Assembly: GCA_963793675.1 (NCBI GenBank)
Contig: CAWCBA010000008.1
Span: 248,001 to 312,000, forward strand
Reading direction: 5' to 3'
Length of the DNA stretch: 64,000 bases
From: RPQJ01 sp963793675
GTDB taxonomy: Bacteria; Pseudomonadota; Gammaproteobacteria; Steroidobacterales; Steroidobacteraceae
Part shown: in pieces, positions 21,553 through 30,048 of the stretch
Numbering within the stretch: position 1 is the first letter of the stretch
How the letters are laid out: each line of letters starts with the position of its first letter
Translations under genes and position numbers: made by a program
The notes under the pieces: generated by a model
The model's database searches: none
Told to the model about the DNA's origin: nothing
What the model saw: the letters and a program-made list of their open reading frames with translations, nothing else

Positions 21553-22898
21553 CGAAAGCCAGTCCCGCCGATCGACCCGAGGCACCGTCGTCCGTGCATC
21601 CGCACGTCCAGACGCAGACCTTGACGATGCAATCGCTGCCGGGCACGCCTGACCGCATCGGCAAGTACTACGTCGTGCACGAGGTCGGTCGCGGCAGCAC
21701 GGGCACGGTCTACCTGTCGCACGACCCGTTCTACGGCCGCGACGTGGCGATCAAGTTCTACCACGCCACGATTGGGGACGATGCCGAGAGCCGCAACGCC
21801 CGCCGCATGTTCATGGGCGAAGCGAAGATGGTCGGCAAGCTGCAGCATCCGAACATCGTGCCGATCTTCGACGCGGGCGAGGAGGACGGCCGTCGCTACG
21901 TCGTCACCGAGCACGTGCACGGCGCACGCACGCTGAGCGCGTACTGCCGCTCCGGCAGCCTGCTGCCGATCGATCAGGTCGTCTCGATCATGTACAAGTG
22001 CGCGAAGGCGCTGCATTACGCGCATTCGCGCGGCGTGGTCCATCGTGACATCAAGCCGTCGAACATCCTGCTGACGCAGGAAGGCGACGTGCGCATCGTC
22101 GATTTCGGCATCGCCCTCGTCGCGGACTCCGACGTCTCGCGGCTGGAAGGCGTCGCGGGCAGCCCGGCCTACATGTCGCCGGAGCAGGTGCAGGGTCTCG
22201 AACTCGACGCGCGCTCCGACCTTTACTCGCTCGGCGCGGTCATGTACGAAATGCTGTGCGGGCAGCGGCCGTTCCGTGCCGGTGCGCTCGGCAAGCTGCT
22301 GCGCCAGGTGGTGCAGTCGGAAGCCGAATCACTGCGCCTGATCCGCCCCGAGATTCCCGAGGAACTCGAGGATGTCGTCAAGCGCGCGCTGCAGAAGGAA
22401 CCCAACAACCGCTACCGTACGGGCACCGAGTTCGCCGCCGATCTCACGCGAGTGCATCAGAAGCTGCGTGCTTCACAGGCGGAAATCGACGACGAAGAAC
22501 GCTTTGCGGTCATGCGCAAGCTGCGTTTCTTCCACGATTTCTCGCACGCCGAGATCCGCGAAGTGATGCGCGCCGGGGTCTGGACCGAATGCCAGCCGGG
22601 GGAATCCGTGCTGCGCCCGGGCGACATCGACGACCGGTTCTACATCGTGGTTTCGGGTACCGTGCGCCTGAGCCGCGGGGGCGACATCATCGGTCGAGTT
22701 CCTGCGGGCGGCTGTTTCGGTGAGGCCGGTTACGCCGAGGGTTCGCGCCGCGACACGGTCGCCGAGGCCGAGAGCGCGGTGACCATGCTGAAGGTGACGG
22801 CGACGCTGCTCGAGCAGTCGTCGCTCTCTTGCCAGCTGCGCTTCCACAAGGTGTTCGTGCGCGAGCTGATCGGGCGGCTGCAGCGCGGGAAGAAGTGA
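21549..22898 (+). CDS. Ser/Thr protein kinase fused to a cyclic-nucleotide-binding domain
   Basis: 449 residues, GTG start overlapping the pgpA stop by 4 bp. Residues ~35-300 are a Hanks-type kinase: GRGSTGTVYLS loop, VAIKFY lysine, HRDIKPSNILL catalytic loop, DFGIAL, GSPAYMSPEQ activation segment and DLYSLGAVMYEML. Residues ~315-449 form a CRP-like cNMP-binding beta roll with phosphate-cassette residues FGEAGYAEGSRRDTV. No membrane segment is seen, unlike many bacterial kinases with PASTA domains. The arrangement resembles eukaryotic cGMP-dependent kinase in reverse order. It is appended to the nusB-thiL-pgpA run and followed by 9-bp repeats and a terminator. Substrate and nucleotide unknown; the orphan FHA protein is a possible reader. 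Confidence 0.9.
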   Translation: MTKASPADRPEAPSSVHPHVQTQTLTMQSLPGTPDRIGKYYVVHEVGRGSTGTVYLSHDPFYGRDVAIKFYHATIGDDAESRNARRMFMGEAKMVGKLQHPNIVPIFDAGEEDGRRYVVTEHVHGARTLSAYCRSGSLLPIDQVVSIMYKCAKALHYAHSRGVVHRDIKPSNILLTQEGDVRIVDFGIALVADSDVSRLEGVAGSPAYMSPEQVQGLELDARSDLYSLGAVMYEMLCGQRPFRAGALGKLLRQVVQSEAESLRLIRPEIPEELEDVVKRALQKEPNNRYRTGTEFAADLTRVHQKLRASQAEIDDEERFAVMRKLRFFHDFSHAEIREVMRAGVWTECQPGESVLRPGDIDDRFYIVVSGTVRLSRGGDIIGRVPAGGCFGEAGYAEGSRRDTVAEAESAVTMLKVTATLLEQSSLSCQLRFHKVFVRELIGRLQRGKK

Positions 22899-22899
22899 G

Positions 22900-22970
22900 G
22901 GAAGGCCAGGAAGGCCAGGAAGGTCAGGAAGGCCAGGAAGGACAGGAAGGCCAGGAAGGCCAGGAAGGCG
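22900..22970 (+). repeat. Tandem 9-bp repeat GGAAGGCCA, about 8 units (family C)
   Basis: Starts 2 bp after the kinase stop. Units read GGAAGGCCA with variants GGAAGGTCA and GGAAGGACA. The same 9-mer appears in reverse complement at 23122-23164 at the 3' end of the convergent folE2, and singly or in short runs at other gene ends. The unit length is a multiple of three, but the array is outside any credible gene. Purine-strand bias is complete (GGAAGG on the strand reading out of the gene). Confidence 0.85.
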
Positions 22971-23021
22971 TTAGCTGCCACCCCGCCAACGCTTCCAGTT
23001 TCCGCATCAGATAAACAAGAA

Positions 23022-23045
23022 AGGCGCCATAGGCGCCTCTTTTTT
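23022..23045 (+). terminator. Rho-independent terminator
   Basis: Stem AGGCGCC (23022-23028), loop ATA, stem GGCGCCT (23032-23038), followed by a T-rich tract through 23045. It ends the nusB-thiL-pgpA-kinase transcription run; the A-tract to its left may let it work weakly on the other strand for folE2. Confidence 0.9.
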
Positions 23046-23121
23046 GTCTGCCAGACCGATCGGTGGACTACCTGTCGAAGCGTTGGAAAACGCGGGCGAA
23101 GTCGTCACTGATCTCCTGACC

Positions 23122-23164
23122 CCTTCCTGTCCTTCCTGGCCTTCCTGACCTTCCTGACCTTCCT
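23122..23164 (-). repeat. Inverted copy of the 9-bp GGAAGGCCA repeat (family C)
   Basis: On the + strand reads CCTTCCTGTCCTTCCTGGCC and further TTCCTGACC units, abutting the folE2 stop. It is the reverse complement of the array at 22900-22970, so the purine strand again reads out of the adjacent gene. The two arrays flank the terminator and could pair with each other in a read-through RNA. Confidence 0.8.
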
Positions 23165-24032
23165 ACTCCCTTCCCTTGTCCTTCTCGATCAGCGCATACG
23201 CGCTGTGATTGTGGATCGACTCGAAGTTCTCGGCTTCGACCACGTAGGCCAGTACGCGCTCTTCACCGTTCAGCCGCACGGCCACGTCGCGCACGATGTC
23301 CTCGACGAATTTAGGGTTGTCGTAGGCGCGCTCCGTCACGTACTTCTCGTCCGGACGCTTCAGGATGCCGAACACCTCGCACGACGCCTCCTGCTCGGCG
23401 ATGTCGATCAGTTCCTCGATCCAGACGTGCTCGCGCACGCGCGCCTTGATCGTGATGTGGGAGCGCTGGTTGTGCGCGCCGTAGTCCGAGATGCGCTTGG
23501 AGCACGGGCACAGGCTCGTCGCTGCGACGACCACCTGAATCCACATCTGCTCGGCGCCGTCGTGGATCTCGCCGATCAGGCTGGCGTCGTACTTGACGAC
23601 GCTCTCCACCCTGGAGACCGGCGCCTGCTTCATGACGAAGTAGGGGAATGACATCTCGATGTGGCCGGAGGTCGCATCGAGGCGCTCGGTCATCTCGGTG
23701 AGCATGGCGCGGAACGAGTCGACCGAGATCTCCCGCTCGTGCAGGTGCAGGATCTCGACGAACCGCGACATGTGCGTGCCCTTGAAGTTGTGGGGCAGCG
23801 CGACGTACATGTTGAAGTTGGCGACCGTGTGCTGGTCGCCGCCCGAACGGTCGCGGACGCGGACCGGGTGGTACACGTCCTTGATGCCGACCTTGTTGAT
23901 CGGAATCTGGCGCGAGTCGGCCCGTCCCTGGACGTCTTCGATGGGCGTGACGCTGGCGCTGCCGAGCGTCGGACCATGCGTTGGGGAAGGGCGGCTCATG
24001 CTGTGGTCCGGTCGGGGGGTACTGTCGTCCAT
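23163..24032 (-). CDS. folE2: GTP cyclohydrolase FolE2 (type IB)
   Basis: 289 residues. First step of folate (and queuosine-type) pterin synthesis: GTP to dihydroneopterin triphosphate. Type IB motifs: the metal Cys in ATSLCPCSK (about residue 174), YGAHNQRSH, EASCEVFGILKRPDEKYVTE and NHSAYALI at the C-terminus. The first Met (24032) gives MDDSTPRPDHSM; a Met 11 codons later (23999) is an equally good start. FolE2 is the metal-flexible alternative to FolE; some genomes place it under Zur, but I see no clear Zur box here. Confidence 0.93.
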   Translation of the reverse strand: MDDSTPRPDHSMSRPSPTHGPTLGSASVTPIEDVQGRADSRQIPINKVGIKDVYHPVRVRDRSGGDQHTVANFNMYVALPHNFKGTHMSRFVEILHLHEREISVDSFRAMLTEMTERLDATSGHIEMSFPYFVMKQAPVSRVESVVKYDASLIGEIHDGAEQMWIQVVVAATSLCPCSKRISDYGAHNQRSHITIKARVREHVWIEELIDIAEQEASCEVFGILKRPDEKYVTERAYDNPKFVEDIVRDVAVRLNGEERVLAYVVEAENFESIHNHSAYALIEKDKGRE

Positions 24033-24126
24033 TCGGGTAGCGGCGGAGCGCGGATTCCCGCCAGGGTTGGCAAGTATACGAGACTCTGTCCGGGCTTGCC
24101 GCCGCGCGGGGTGCGATTCCGAGGCC

Positions 24127-26031
24127 TCAGGAGGCCAGGCTGGCGACGGCCGGGCGGGAGGGGCGATGGTCCGCCCAGATGCGCTGGACCTGCTTTTCGA
24201 GGCCGGGCGCGTCGATTCCGGCCATTACCAGGCAGTCTTCGCGTGAGCCGTGTTCGATGAACCGGTCCGGGATGCCGATGTGGTGGACCTGTGCCTCGAC
24301 GCCGTGTGCGGCCAGGCACTCGCTGACGGCACTGCCGGCACCGCCGGCGACCACGTTTTCCTCGAGCGTGACGATGCAAGAATGCGTCGCCGCCAACCGG
24401 CAGACAGTGTCCGCGTCGAGTGGCTTCACGAAGCGCATGTTGACCAGCGTCGCATCGAACTTCTCGGCCAGCGCGACGCACGGCGCCACCATCGTGCCGA
24501 ACGCGAGCAGCAGCAGGCCCGAACGACCCTCGCGGCGGATCTCGGCGCGGCCTACCGGTAACGCGCTCATTGCAGTCACGAGCGGAGCGCCCGGGCCGGG
24601 CCCGCGCGGATAGCGCACGGCGGCTGGCCGGTCGATCGTGACCGCGGTGTACAGCATCTGCCGGCATTCGTTTTCGTCGGCCGGCGCCATCACGACCATG
24701 TTCGGGATGCAGCGCAGGAACGACAGGTCGAACGCGCCCTGGTGCGTGGCGCCGTCACCACCCACGAGTCCGCCACGGTCGATCGCAAAGGTCACCGGCA
24801 ATTCCTGCAACGCTACGTCGTGAATCAACTGGTCGTAGGCGCGCTGCAGGAACGTCGAATAAATGGCGACCACCGGCCGCAGTCCCTCGCAGGCCATGCC
24901 GGCCGCGAGCGTGACGGCGTGCTGCTCGGCAATGGCGACATCGAAATAGCGGTCGGGGAAGAGCCTGGAATACTCGACCAGCCCCGAGCCTTCGCGCATG
25001 GCGGGCGTGATGGCGACGATGCGCGGATCGCGTTCGGCCATGTCGCAGAGCCACTGCCCGAACACCTGCGAGTACACCGGGCCCGTCGATTTTTCCTTGA
25101 AGATCGTGCCGGCTGCCGGGTCGAACGGGCCCGGGCCATGCCACTTGATCGGATCTGCTTCGGCGGGTGCGTAGCCTTTGCCCTTGCGCGTCACGACGTG
25201 CAGGAACTGCGGGCCTTCGAGATCGCGCAGGTTGGTGAGCGTCTTCACCAGCATGTCGAGATCGTGGCCGTCGATCGGGCCGAAGTAGTTGAATCCCATC
25301 TCCTCGAACAAGGTGCCGGGCAGCACCATGCCCTTGAAGTGCTCTTCGGAGCGGCGCGCGAGTTCCCACACGGTGGGCATGCGGCGCAGGATCTTCTTGC
25401 CGCCCTCGCGCAGCGCGGCGTAGGTCTTGCCGGAGAGCACGCGTGCAAAGTAGTTCGACAGGGCGCCGACGTTCTCCGAGATCGACATGTCGTTGTCATT
25501 CAGGATCACGAGCACGTTGGCGTCGAGCGCACCGGCGTGGTTCAGCGCCTCGAAGGCCTGGCCGGCGGTGATCGCGCCGTCGCCGATAACGGCGACCACG
25601 CGGCGCTTCTCGCCCTTGCTCTTCGCGGCAAGCGCCATGCCGATGGCGGCGCTGATCGACGTGCTCGAGTGTCCGACGCCGAAGGTGTCGTATTCACTCT
25701 CGAAGCGGCTCGGGAACGGCGCGAGCCCGCCCTTGTGCTTGATCGTCTGCAGTCGCTGGCGACGACCGGTCAGCACCTTGTGCGGGTAGGCCTGGTGGCC
25801 GACGTCCCAGACGAGGCGGTCCCGCGGCGTGTCGAAAACGTAATGCAGTGCCACCGTGAGCTCGACGGTGCCGAGCCCGGCGGCGAAATGGCCGCCCATC
25901 TGGCTGACGGTCTGGATCAGGAATTCGCGCAGTTCGCCAGCCAGCGGCGCGAGCTTGCTCTCCGGCAACTGGCGGAGGTCCGAGGGCGCCTCGATGCGCG
26001 TAAGCAGCGGATACAGATCGGGGCGCGACAT
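24127..26031 (-). CDS. dxs: 1-deoxy-D-xylulose-5-phosphate synthase
   Basis: 634 residues, full length. Thiamine-diphosphate enzyme joining pyruvate and glyceraldehyde-3-P, the entry to the MEP isoprenoid pathway. ThDP motif VIGDGAITAGQAFEALNHAG with NDNDMSISENVG; substrate-site WDVGHQAYPHKVLTGR and FGVGHSSTSISAAIG; transketolase pyrimidine domain with DVAIAEQHAVTLAAGMACEG. It is immediately downstream of ispA (39 bp), completing the xseB-ispA-dxs order common in gammaproteobacteria. Confidence 0.97.
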   Translation of the reverse strand: MSRPDLYPLLTRIEAPSDLRQLPESKLAPLAGELREFLIQTVSQMGGHFAAGLGTVELTVALHYVFDTPRDRLVWDVGHQAYPHKVLTGRRQRLQTIKHKGGLAPFPSRFESEYDTFGVGHSSTSISAAIGMALAAKSKGEKRRVVAVIGDGAITAGQAFEALNHAGALDANVLVILNDNDMSISENVGALSNYFARVLSGKTYAALREGGKKILRRMPTVWELARRSEEHFKGMVLPGTLFEEMGFNYFGPIDGHDLDMLVKTLTNLRDLEGPQFLHVVTRKGKGYAPAEADPIKWHGPGPFDPAAGTIFKEKSTGPVYSQVFGQWLCDMAERDPRIVAITPAMREGSGLVEYSRLFPDRYFDVAIAEQHAVTLAAGMACEGLRPVVAIYSTFLQRAYDQLIHDVALQELPVTFAIDRGGLVGGDGATHQGAFDLSFLRCIPNMVVMAPADENECRQMLYTAVTIDRPAAVRYPRGPGPGAPLVTAMSALPVGRAEIRREGRSGLLLLAFGTMVAPCVALAEKFDATLVNMRFVKPLDADTVCRLAATHSCIVTLEENVVAGGAGSAVSECLAAHGVEAQVHHIGIPDRFIEHGSREDCLVMAGIDAPGLEKQVQRIWADHRPSRPAVASLAS

Positions 26032-26070
26032 TGCGGGGATTTTACACTGCCGAAGTCCGGGACCGTCCGT

Positions 26071-26994
26071 TTAACGGTTCCGGGTCAGCAACCAGTGGGA
26101 CAGGTCGGCCAGCGGGCTCTCCTGCCAGCCATGCGCGACCAGCTGCCGGCTGGCGTCCTCGTGCAACTGGCGCACGCGTGCCCGGGCGGCGTCCATGCCG
26201 GTGATCGCAGGATAGGTGGGCAAGCCACGGGCCTGGTCGCTTCCCGGCGGCTTGCCGATGACCTGCACGTCGCCCTCGACGTCGAGGATGTCGTCCTGCA
26301 CCTGGAAGGCCAGGCCCACGCGATCGCCAAAAATGCGCAGCGCCGAGAGCTGGTCGGCACCAAGTCCCGGCCGGCAGTGTGCGGCCATCAGCACGCTGGC
26401 GCGGATGAGCGCTCCGGTCTTGAGCGCGTGCAGTCGCTCGAGATCTGCCACGGTGAGCGAGCCGCCTTCGGCGGCGAGGTCGAGCGCCTGGCCGCCGGCC
26501 ATGCCGGCGGTGCCGCTCGCGACGGCGAGCGTGTCGATGATGCGCACTCGCACCGCCGCATCCGCGGGCAGGCCCGGATGCGACGCCAGCAGGTGAAACG
26601 CCAGCACCTGCAGTGAGTCGCCAGCCAGGATCGCCGTCGCTTCGTCGAATTGCCTGTGACACGTTGGCCGGCCGCGACGCAGGTCATCGTCGTCCATTGC
26701 CGGCAGGTCGTCGTGCACGAGCGAATAGCAGTGGATCAGCTCGACGGCACAGGCTGCCGCATCCACTTGCTCGAGCGGAACGCCCAGCGTCGCTGCGGTC
26801 GCATAGACAAGGGCCGGGCGGATGCGCTTGCCGGGACCGAGCACGCTGTAGCGTTGCGCGGCGTGCAGCCGGCAGGGTACTTCGGTTGCGGCGGGGAGCC
26901 ATGCGTCGAGTTCGCGCTCGACCCGCTGGCACCAGCGCTCGAGTGCCTGGGCCAGCGGTTCACGCGGCGAGGAAGCCGCCGGCCGCGAGTTCAT
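26071..26994 (-). CDS. ispA: Farnesyl diphosphate synthase (IspA)
   Basis: 307 residues. It elongates DMAPP with two IPP to farnesyl-PP, feeding ubiquinone and undecaprenyl-PP synthesis. First Asp-rich motif DDLPAMDDDDLRRGRPTCH (about residues 95-113) with the preceding HSYS-like HCYSLVH; second motif FQVQDDILD near residue 230. The ATG overlaps the xseB stop as ATGA (26991-26994). Short-chain specificity is typical of this operon position. Confidence 0.95.
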   Translation of the reverse strand: MNSRPAASSPREPLAQALERWCQRVERELDAWLPAATEVPCRLHAAQRYSVLGPGKRIRPALVYATAATLGVPLEQVDAAACAVELIHCYSLVHDDLPAMDDDDLRRGRPTCHRQFDEATAILAGDSLQVLAFHLLASHPGLPADAAVRVRIIDTLAVASGTAGMAGGQALDLAAEGGSLTVADLERLHALKTGALIRASVLMAAHCRPGLGADQLSALRIFGDRVGLAFQVQDDILDVEGDVQVIGKPPGSDQARGLPTYPAITGMDAARARVRQLHEDASRQLVAHGWQESPLADLSHWLLTRNR

Positions 26995-27233
26995 GCCTGT
27001 TCGGGCTCGAATGGCTCGGGTGCCGCCGTCGCCGATTTCTGCAGCAGGATTTCAACCTTCTGCTCGGCCTGCTTGAGCGAGGCCTGGCAGTCGCGGGCGA
27101 GCGCGACGCCGCGCTCGAAATGCCTGAGCGCGTCCTCCAGCGACAGGTCGCCGTGTTCGAGCTTGTCGACGGTTGCCTCGAGCTCGCCCAGGGCGCGCTC
27201 GAAGTCTGGGGGGGTGGCGGGCGTTTCGGTCAC
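26991..27233 (-). CDS. xseB: Exodeoxyribonuclease VII small subunit
   Basis: 80 residues from a GTG at 27233 (VTETPATPPDFERALGELE); upstream in-frame Met codons would add 33 residues of no family resemblance. It partners XseA in single-strand DNA degradation. Conserved helical core: ALGELEATVDKLEHGDLSLE and ALRHFERGVALARDCQASL. Overlaps ispA by 4 bp. Confidence 0.92.
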   Translation of the reverse strand: MTETPATPPDFERALGELEATVDKLEHGDLSLEDALRHFERGVALARDCQASLKQAEQKVEILLQKSATAAPEPFEPEQA

Positions 27234-27494
27234 TGGCGGGGGCCTCCGGAGGGCGGGAAGCCTTGCACAGGGGTCCGCATGGGTCAACGCACCCCGTGCA
27301 TACGCTGTATCCGCCTTCCTTGCGGACACCACGACTCGCCAAATTGGCCCGGTGGGGCTAAGTTTTACCGATGCCCGGACATTCCCGCGTTGACTGGGCT
27401 TTGGACTTAGTCTACTAAACGCTGAGGGCCGCTTGCGCAGTCGGCGTCACCCGCGGACGACATCGAAAACAACTGACACAGAGGCTAGACAGAC
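27234..27494. other. Intergenic region upstream of the rubrerythrin operon
   Basis: 261 bp between divergent xseB and the rubrerythrin gene. It contains the promoter/operator described separately and a second perfect palindrome, GCCAA-A-TTGGC (27338-27348). No other gene is seen. Confidence 0.6.
27390..27418 (+). promoter_or_regulatory. Sigma70-type promoter with operator-like palindrome over the -10
   Basis: -35 TTGACT (27390-27395) and -10 TACTAA (27413-27418) are separated by exactly 17 bp, one of the best promoter matches in the window. The inverted repeat TTAGT-CT-ACTAA (27407-27418) covers the -10, so a bound protein would block RNA polymerase. The start codon of the rubrerythrin gene is about 75 bp downstream. 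The regulator is unknown; no regulator gene is adjacent. Confidence 0.65.
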
Positions 27495-27911
27495 ATGGCG
27501 ACGTTGAAGGGCAGCAAGACCGAAGGAAACCTGAAGGCCGCGTTTGCCGGCGAGTCGCAGGCCAACCGCCGATACCTTTATTTCGCACAGAAGGCCGACA
27601 TCGAAGGCTTCAACGACGTGGCCGCCGTGTTCCGCTCGACGGCGGAAGGCGAAACGGGTCACGCGCATGGCCACCTCGAATACCTCGAAGCCGTGGGCGA
27701 CCCGGCCACGGGCCTGCCGATCGGCCCCACCTCGAGCAACCTGAAGGCCTCGATTGCGGGTGAAACGCACGAGTACACCGACATGTACCCGGGCATGGCG
27801 AAGGCTGCCCGCGACGAGGGCTTCGACGAAATCGCCGACTGGTTCGAAACGCTGGCGAAAGCCGAGCGTTCGCACGCCAACCGCTTCCAGAAGGCGCTCG
27901 ACGCCCTCTGA
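27495..27911 (+). CDS. Rubrerythrin family protein (no rubredoxin domain)
   Basis: 138 residues, a ferritin-like four-helix di-iron protein. Iron-ligand helices: LKAAFAGESQANRRYLYFAQ, EGETGHAHGHLEYLE, SIAGETHEYTDMYPGMA and FETLAKAERSHANRFQKAL. The C-terminal rubredoxin FeS4 domain of classical rubrerythrins is absent. Family members reduce peroxide using electrons from a partner. First gene of a three-gene operon with an Fe-S/CCG protein and a DUF3501 protein, an arrangement found in various aerobic proteobacteria; the Fe-S protein is a possible electron donor (inference). Confidence 0.93.
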   Translation: MATLKGSKTEGNLKAAFAGESQANRRYLYFAQKADIEGFNDVAAVFRSTAEGETGHAHGHLEYLEAVGDPATGLPIGPTSSNLKASIAGETHEYTDMYPGMAKAARDEGFDEIADWFETLAKAERSHANRFQKALDAL

Positions 27912-27920
27912 TCGGGGCTT

Positions 27921-27976
27921 CCGGGCACATTGCCCGGCTGTCGGCGACCCGGGGAGGGCGGGCTCTGGCCCGCCCT
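27921..27976 (+). promoter_or_regulatory. Two intercistronic hairpins between rubrerythrin and the Fe-S gene
   Basis: Hairpin 1: CCGGGCA-CAT-TGCCCGG (27921-27937). Hairpin 2: AGGGCGGGC-TCTG-GCCCGCCCT (27955-27976), with no U-run after it. Lying right behind the first cistron they could stabilise the rubrerythrin message or partly terminate, giving more rubrerythrin than downstream proteins. Confidence 0.6.
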
Positions 27977-28028
27977 CTTGCCTTGAGCGGACGACCGGTC
28001 CCGCAACACCTGCGTCGGGGGACGCGTC

Positions 28029-29399
28029 ATGACCGAAGAAACCAGCCGCAATGGCACGGGCAGCGCTGCGCGTGAAGGCAGCCTGTCACGGCCAACACGC
28101 CATCCCATCGCATGGCGCGAGCCCGAATATTTCGACGAAGAAAATCTGGTCCACGAACTCGAGCGCGTCTACGACCTCTGCCACGGTTGCCGTCGCTGCT
28201 TCAGCCTGTGCAACTCGTTTCCGCTGTTGTTCGACGCGATCGACGCATCGCCGTCGGGTGAGCTCGACGGCGTCGACAGGAAGGTGTTCTGGGAGGTGGC
28301 CGATCACTGCTACCTCTGCGACATGTGCTACCTGTCGAAATGTCCGTACGTGCCGCCGCACCCATGGAACATCGATTTCCCGCACCTGATGCTGCGAGCG
28401 AAGGCAGTCAAGTTCAGGCAGGGCGGAACACGCACACGCGACAAGGTCCTGAGCTCGACCGACCTGGTCGGTACGCTCGCCGGCATACCGGTGGTGTCGC
28501 AGATCGTCAACAAGGTGAACAGCACGGCGTTCGGCCGCCGCATGCTCGACAAGACGCTCGGCGTGCACCCCGAAGCGCCGATTCCCGATTACCACAGCAC
28601 CTCGGGCCGCACGCGCGTCGCGCGAGGACACAAGCCGGACGCCATCGTGGCCAGGACCACGACGGAGACGCGGGGCAAGGTCGCGCTGTTCGCGACCTGT
28701 TACTGCAACCGCAATGAACCGGACCTCGATGACGATCTCGCCGTGGTGTTCCGCCACAACGGCATTCCTGTAACCGTCGTGCCGCAGGAGAAGTGCTGTG
28801 GCATGCCGAAGCTCGAGCTCGGCGACCTCGAATCGATCCAGCGTGCGAAGGAAGTGAATGTCCCGGCGCTGGCGGCGATGGTGGAGCAGGGGTACGACCT
28901 GGTCGCGCCGATCCCGTCGTGTGCATTGATGTTCAAGCAGGAACTGCCGCTGCTGTTCCCCGAAGACGAGCAGGTGCGGAAGGTGCAGGCCGCGATGTTC
29001 GATCCGTTCGAGTACCTCGCGCTGCGCCACAAGGCGGGGCTCCTGCGCACGGATTTCGCCCGGCCGCTGGGCAAAGTCAGCTACCACGTGCCGTGCCACC
29101 TGCGCGTGCAGAACCTGGGGCTCAAGACGCGCGACGTGCTGCAGCTGGTTCCGGGCACCGAGATCGAGCCGATCGAACGCTGCTCGGGTCACAACGGCAC
29201 CTACGGCGTAAAGAGGGAATACCGCGAGACCTCGATGAAAATCGGCAAGCCCGTGTTCAACAGGGTCAAGAACGCCGCGCCGGACTATTACGCGAGCGAC
29301 TGCCCGATGGCAGGGCACCAGATCGAATCCGGGCTCGGCGCCGATCCAAAACCGCCGACGCATCCGCTGCGGCTGCTGCGCATCGCGTATGGCCTCTGA
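28029..29399 (+). CDS. Heterodisulfide reductase-related Fe-S protein (GlpC-like, CCG domain)
   Basis: 456 residues. Two [4Fe-4S] cysteine clusters near the N-terminus: CHGCRRCFSLC (about 51-61) and CYLCDMCYLSKCPY (about 98-110). The C-terminal part has cysteine-rich (CCG-type) segments: YCNRNEP, EKCCGMPKLELGD, PIPSCALMFKQELP, YHVPCHLRVQNLG and CSGHNGTYG. Such modules bind unusual Fe-S clusters in HdrB, GlpC and LutA relatives. No flavin domain or membrane helix is seen. Middle gene of the rubrerythrin operon; it starts 117 bp after rubrerythrin and ends 27 bp before DUF3501. Probable redox partner, but the reaction is unknown. Confidence 0.88.
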   Translation: MTEETSRNGTGSAAREGSLSRPTRHPIAWREPEYFDEENLVHELERVYDLCHGCRRCFSLCNSFPLLFDAIDASPSGELDGVDRKVFWEVADHCYLCDMCYLSKCPYVPPHPWNIDFPHLMLRAKAVKFRQGGTRTRDKVLSSTDLVGTLAGIPVVSQIVNKVNSTAFGRRMLDKTLGVHPEAPIPDYHSTSGRTRVARGHKPDAIVARTTTETRGKVALFATCYCNRNEPDLDDDLAVVFRHNGIPVTVVPQEKCCGMPKLELGDLESIQRAKEVNVPALAAMVEQGYDLVAPIPSCALMFKQELPLLFPEDEQVRKVQAAMFDPFEYLALRHKAGLLRTDFARPLGKVSYHVPCHLRVQNLGLKTRDVLQLVPGTEIEPIERCSGHNGTYGVKREYRETSMKIGKPVFNRVKNAAPDYYASDCPMAGHQIESGLGADPKPPTHPLRLLRIAYGL

Positions 29400-29426
29400 C
29401 ATCCGATCCCAGAGATCGCAACGACC

Positions 29427-30041
29427 ATGACGACCAACTCCACGACTGTGCGCGGATTCCACAAGCTGGCTGCTGAGGACCTGTTCGGCCTCGAGCAGTA
29501 TTCGAGGCAACGCCCGCAGTTCCGGCCGCAGGTGCTTGCGCACAAGAAGCGCCGTACGCTGCAGGTCGGCCCGAATGCGACGATCCTGTTCGAGGACCGG
29601 CTCACCGTGCAGTACCAGGTGCAGGAGATGTTGCGCATCGAGCGGATCTTCGAGTCTGCAGGCATTGCCGACGAGCTCGGCGCCTACAACCCATTGATTC
29701 CGGATGGCAGCAACTGGAAGGCTACGCTGCTGATCGAGTACCCGGACGTCGAGGAGCGCAAGGCCGCGCTAGCCGCGCTCAAGGGGGTGGAGGACCGCTG
29801 CTGGGTGCAGGTCGCAGGTCACGGGCGCGTGCATGCAATTGCCGACGAAGACCTCGAGCGCGAGAACGACGAGAAGACGTCGGCCGTGCATTTCTTGCGC
29901 TTTGAGCTGACACCGGCCATGGTGGCCGCCGCGAAGGGCGGCGCGGCGATCGGCGTCGGGATCGATCATGCGAACTATCGCCATGCCGTTGACCCGGTCG
30001 CCCCCGAAGTGCGTGACGCGCTGGTGGCTGATCTCGCGTAG
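29427..30041 (+). CDS. DUF3501 family protein
   Basis: 204 residues, recognised as DUF3501 by HKKRRTLQVGPNATILFED, TVQYQVQEMLRIERIFE, LIPDGSNWKATLLIEYPD and HFLRFEL. No cysteine cluster, signal peptide or membrane helix, so it is likely cytosolic. DUF3501 genes are almost always found with the preceding Fe-S protein and a rubrerythrin, implying a shared oxidative-stress or metal-redox task. Biochemical role unknown. Confidence 0.88.
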   Translation: MTTNSTTVRGFHKLAAEDLFGLEQYSRQRPQFRPQVLAHKKRRTLQVGPNATILFEDRLTVQYQVQEMLRIERIFESAGIADELGAYNPLIPDGSNWKATLLIEYPDVEERKAALAALKGVEDRCWVQVAGHGRVHAIADEDLERENDEKTSAVHFLRFELTPAMVAAAKGGAAIGVGIDHANYRHAVDPVAPEVRDALVADLA

Positions 30042-30048
30042 GAGTCTC

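Noticed and set aside
22900..22970. Possible CRISPR array
   Set aside because: The repeats are 9 bp and contiguous with no spacers.
24742..26616. Long open frame opposite dxs and ispA
   Set aside because: Same reason: composition shadow, overlapping two well-supported genes.
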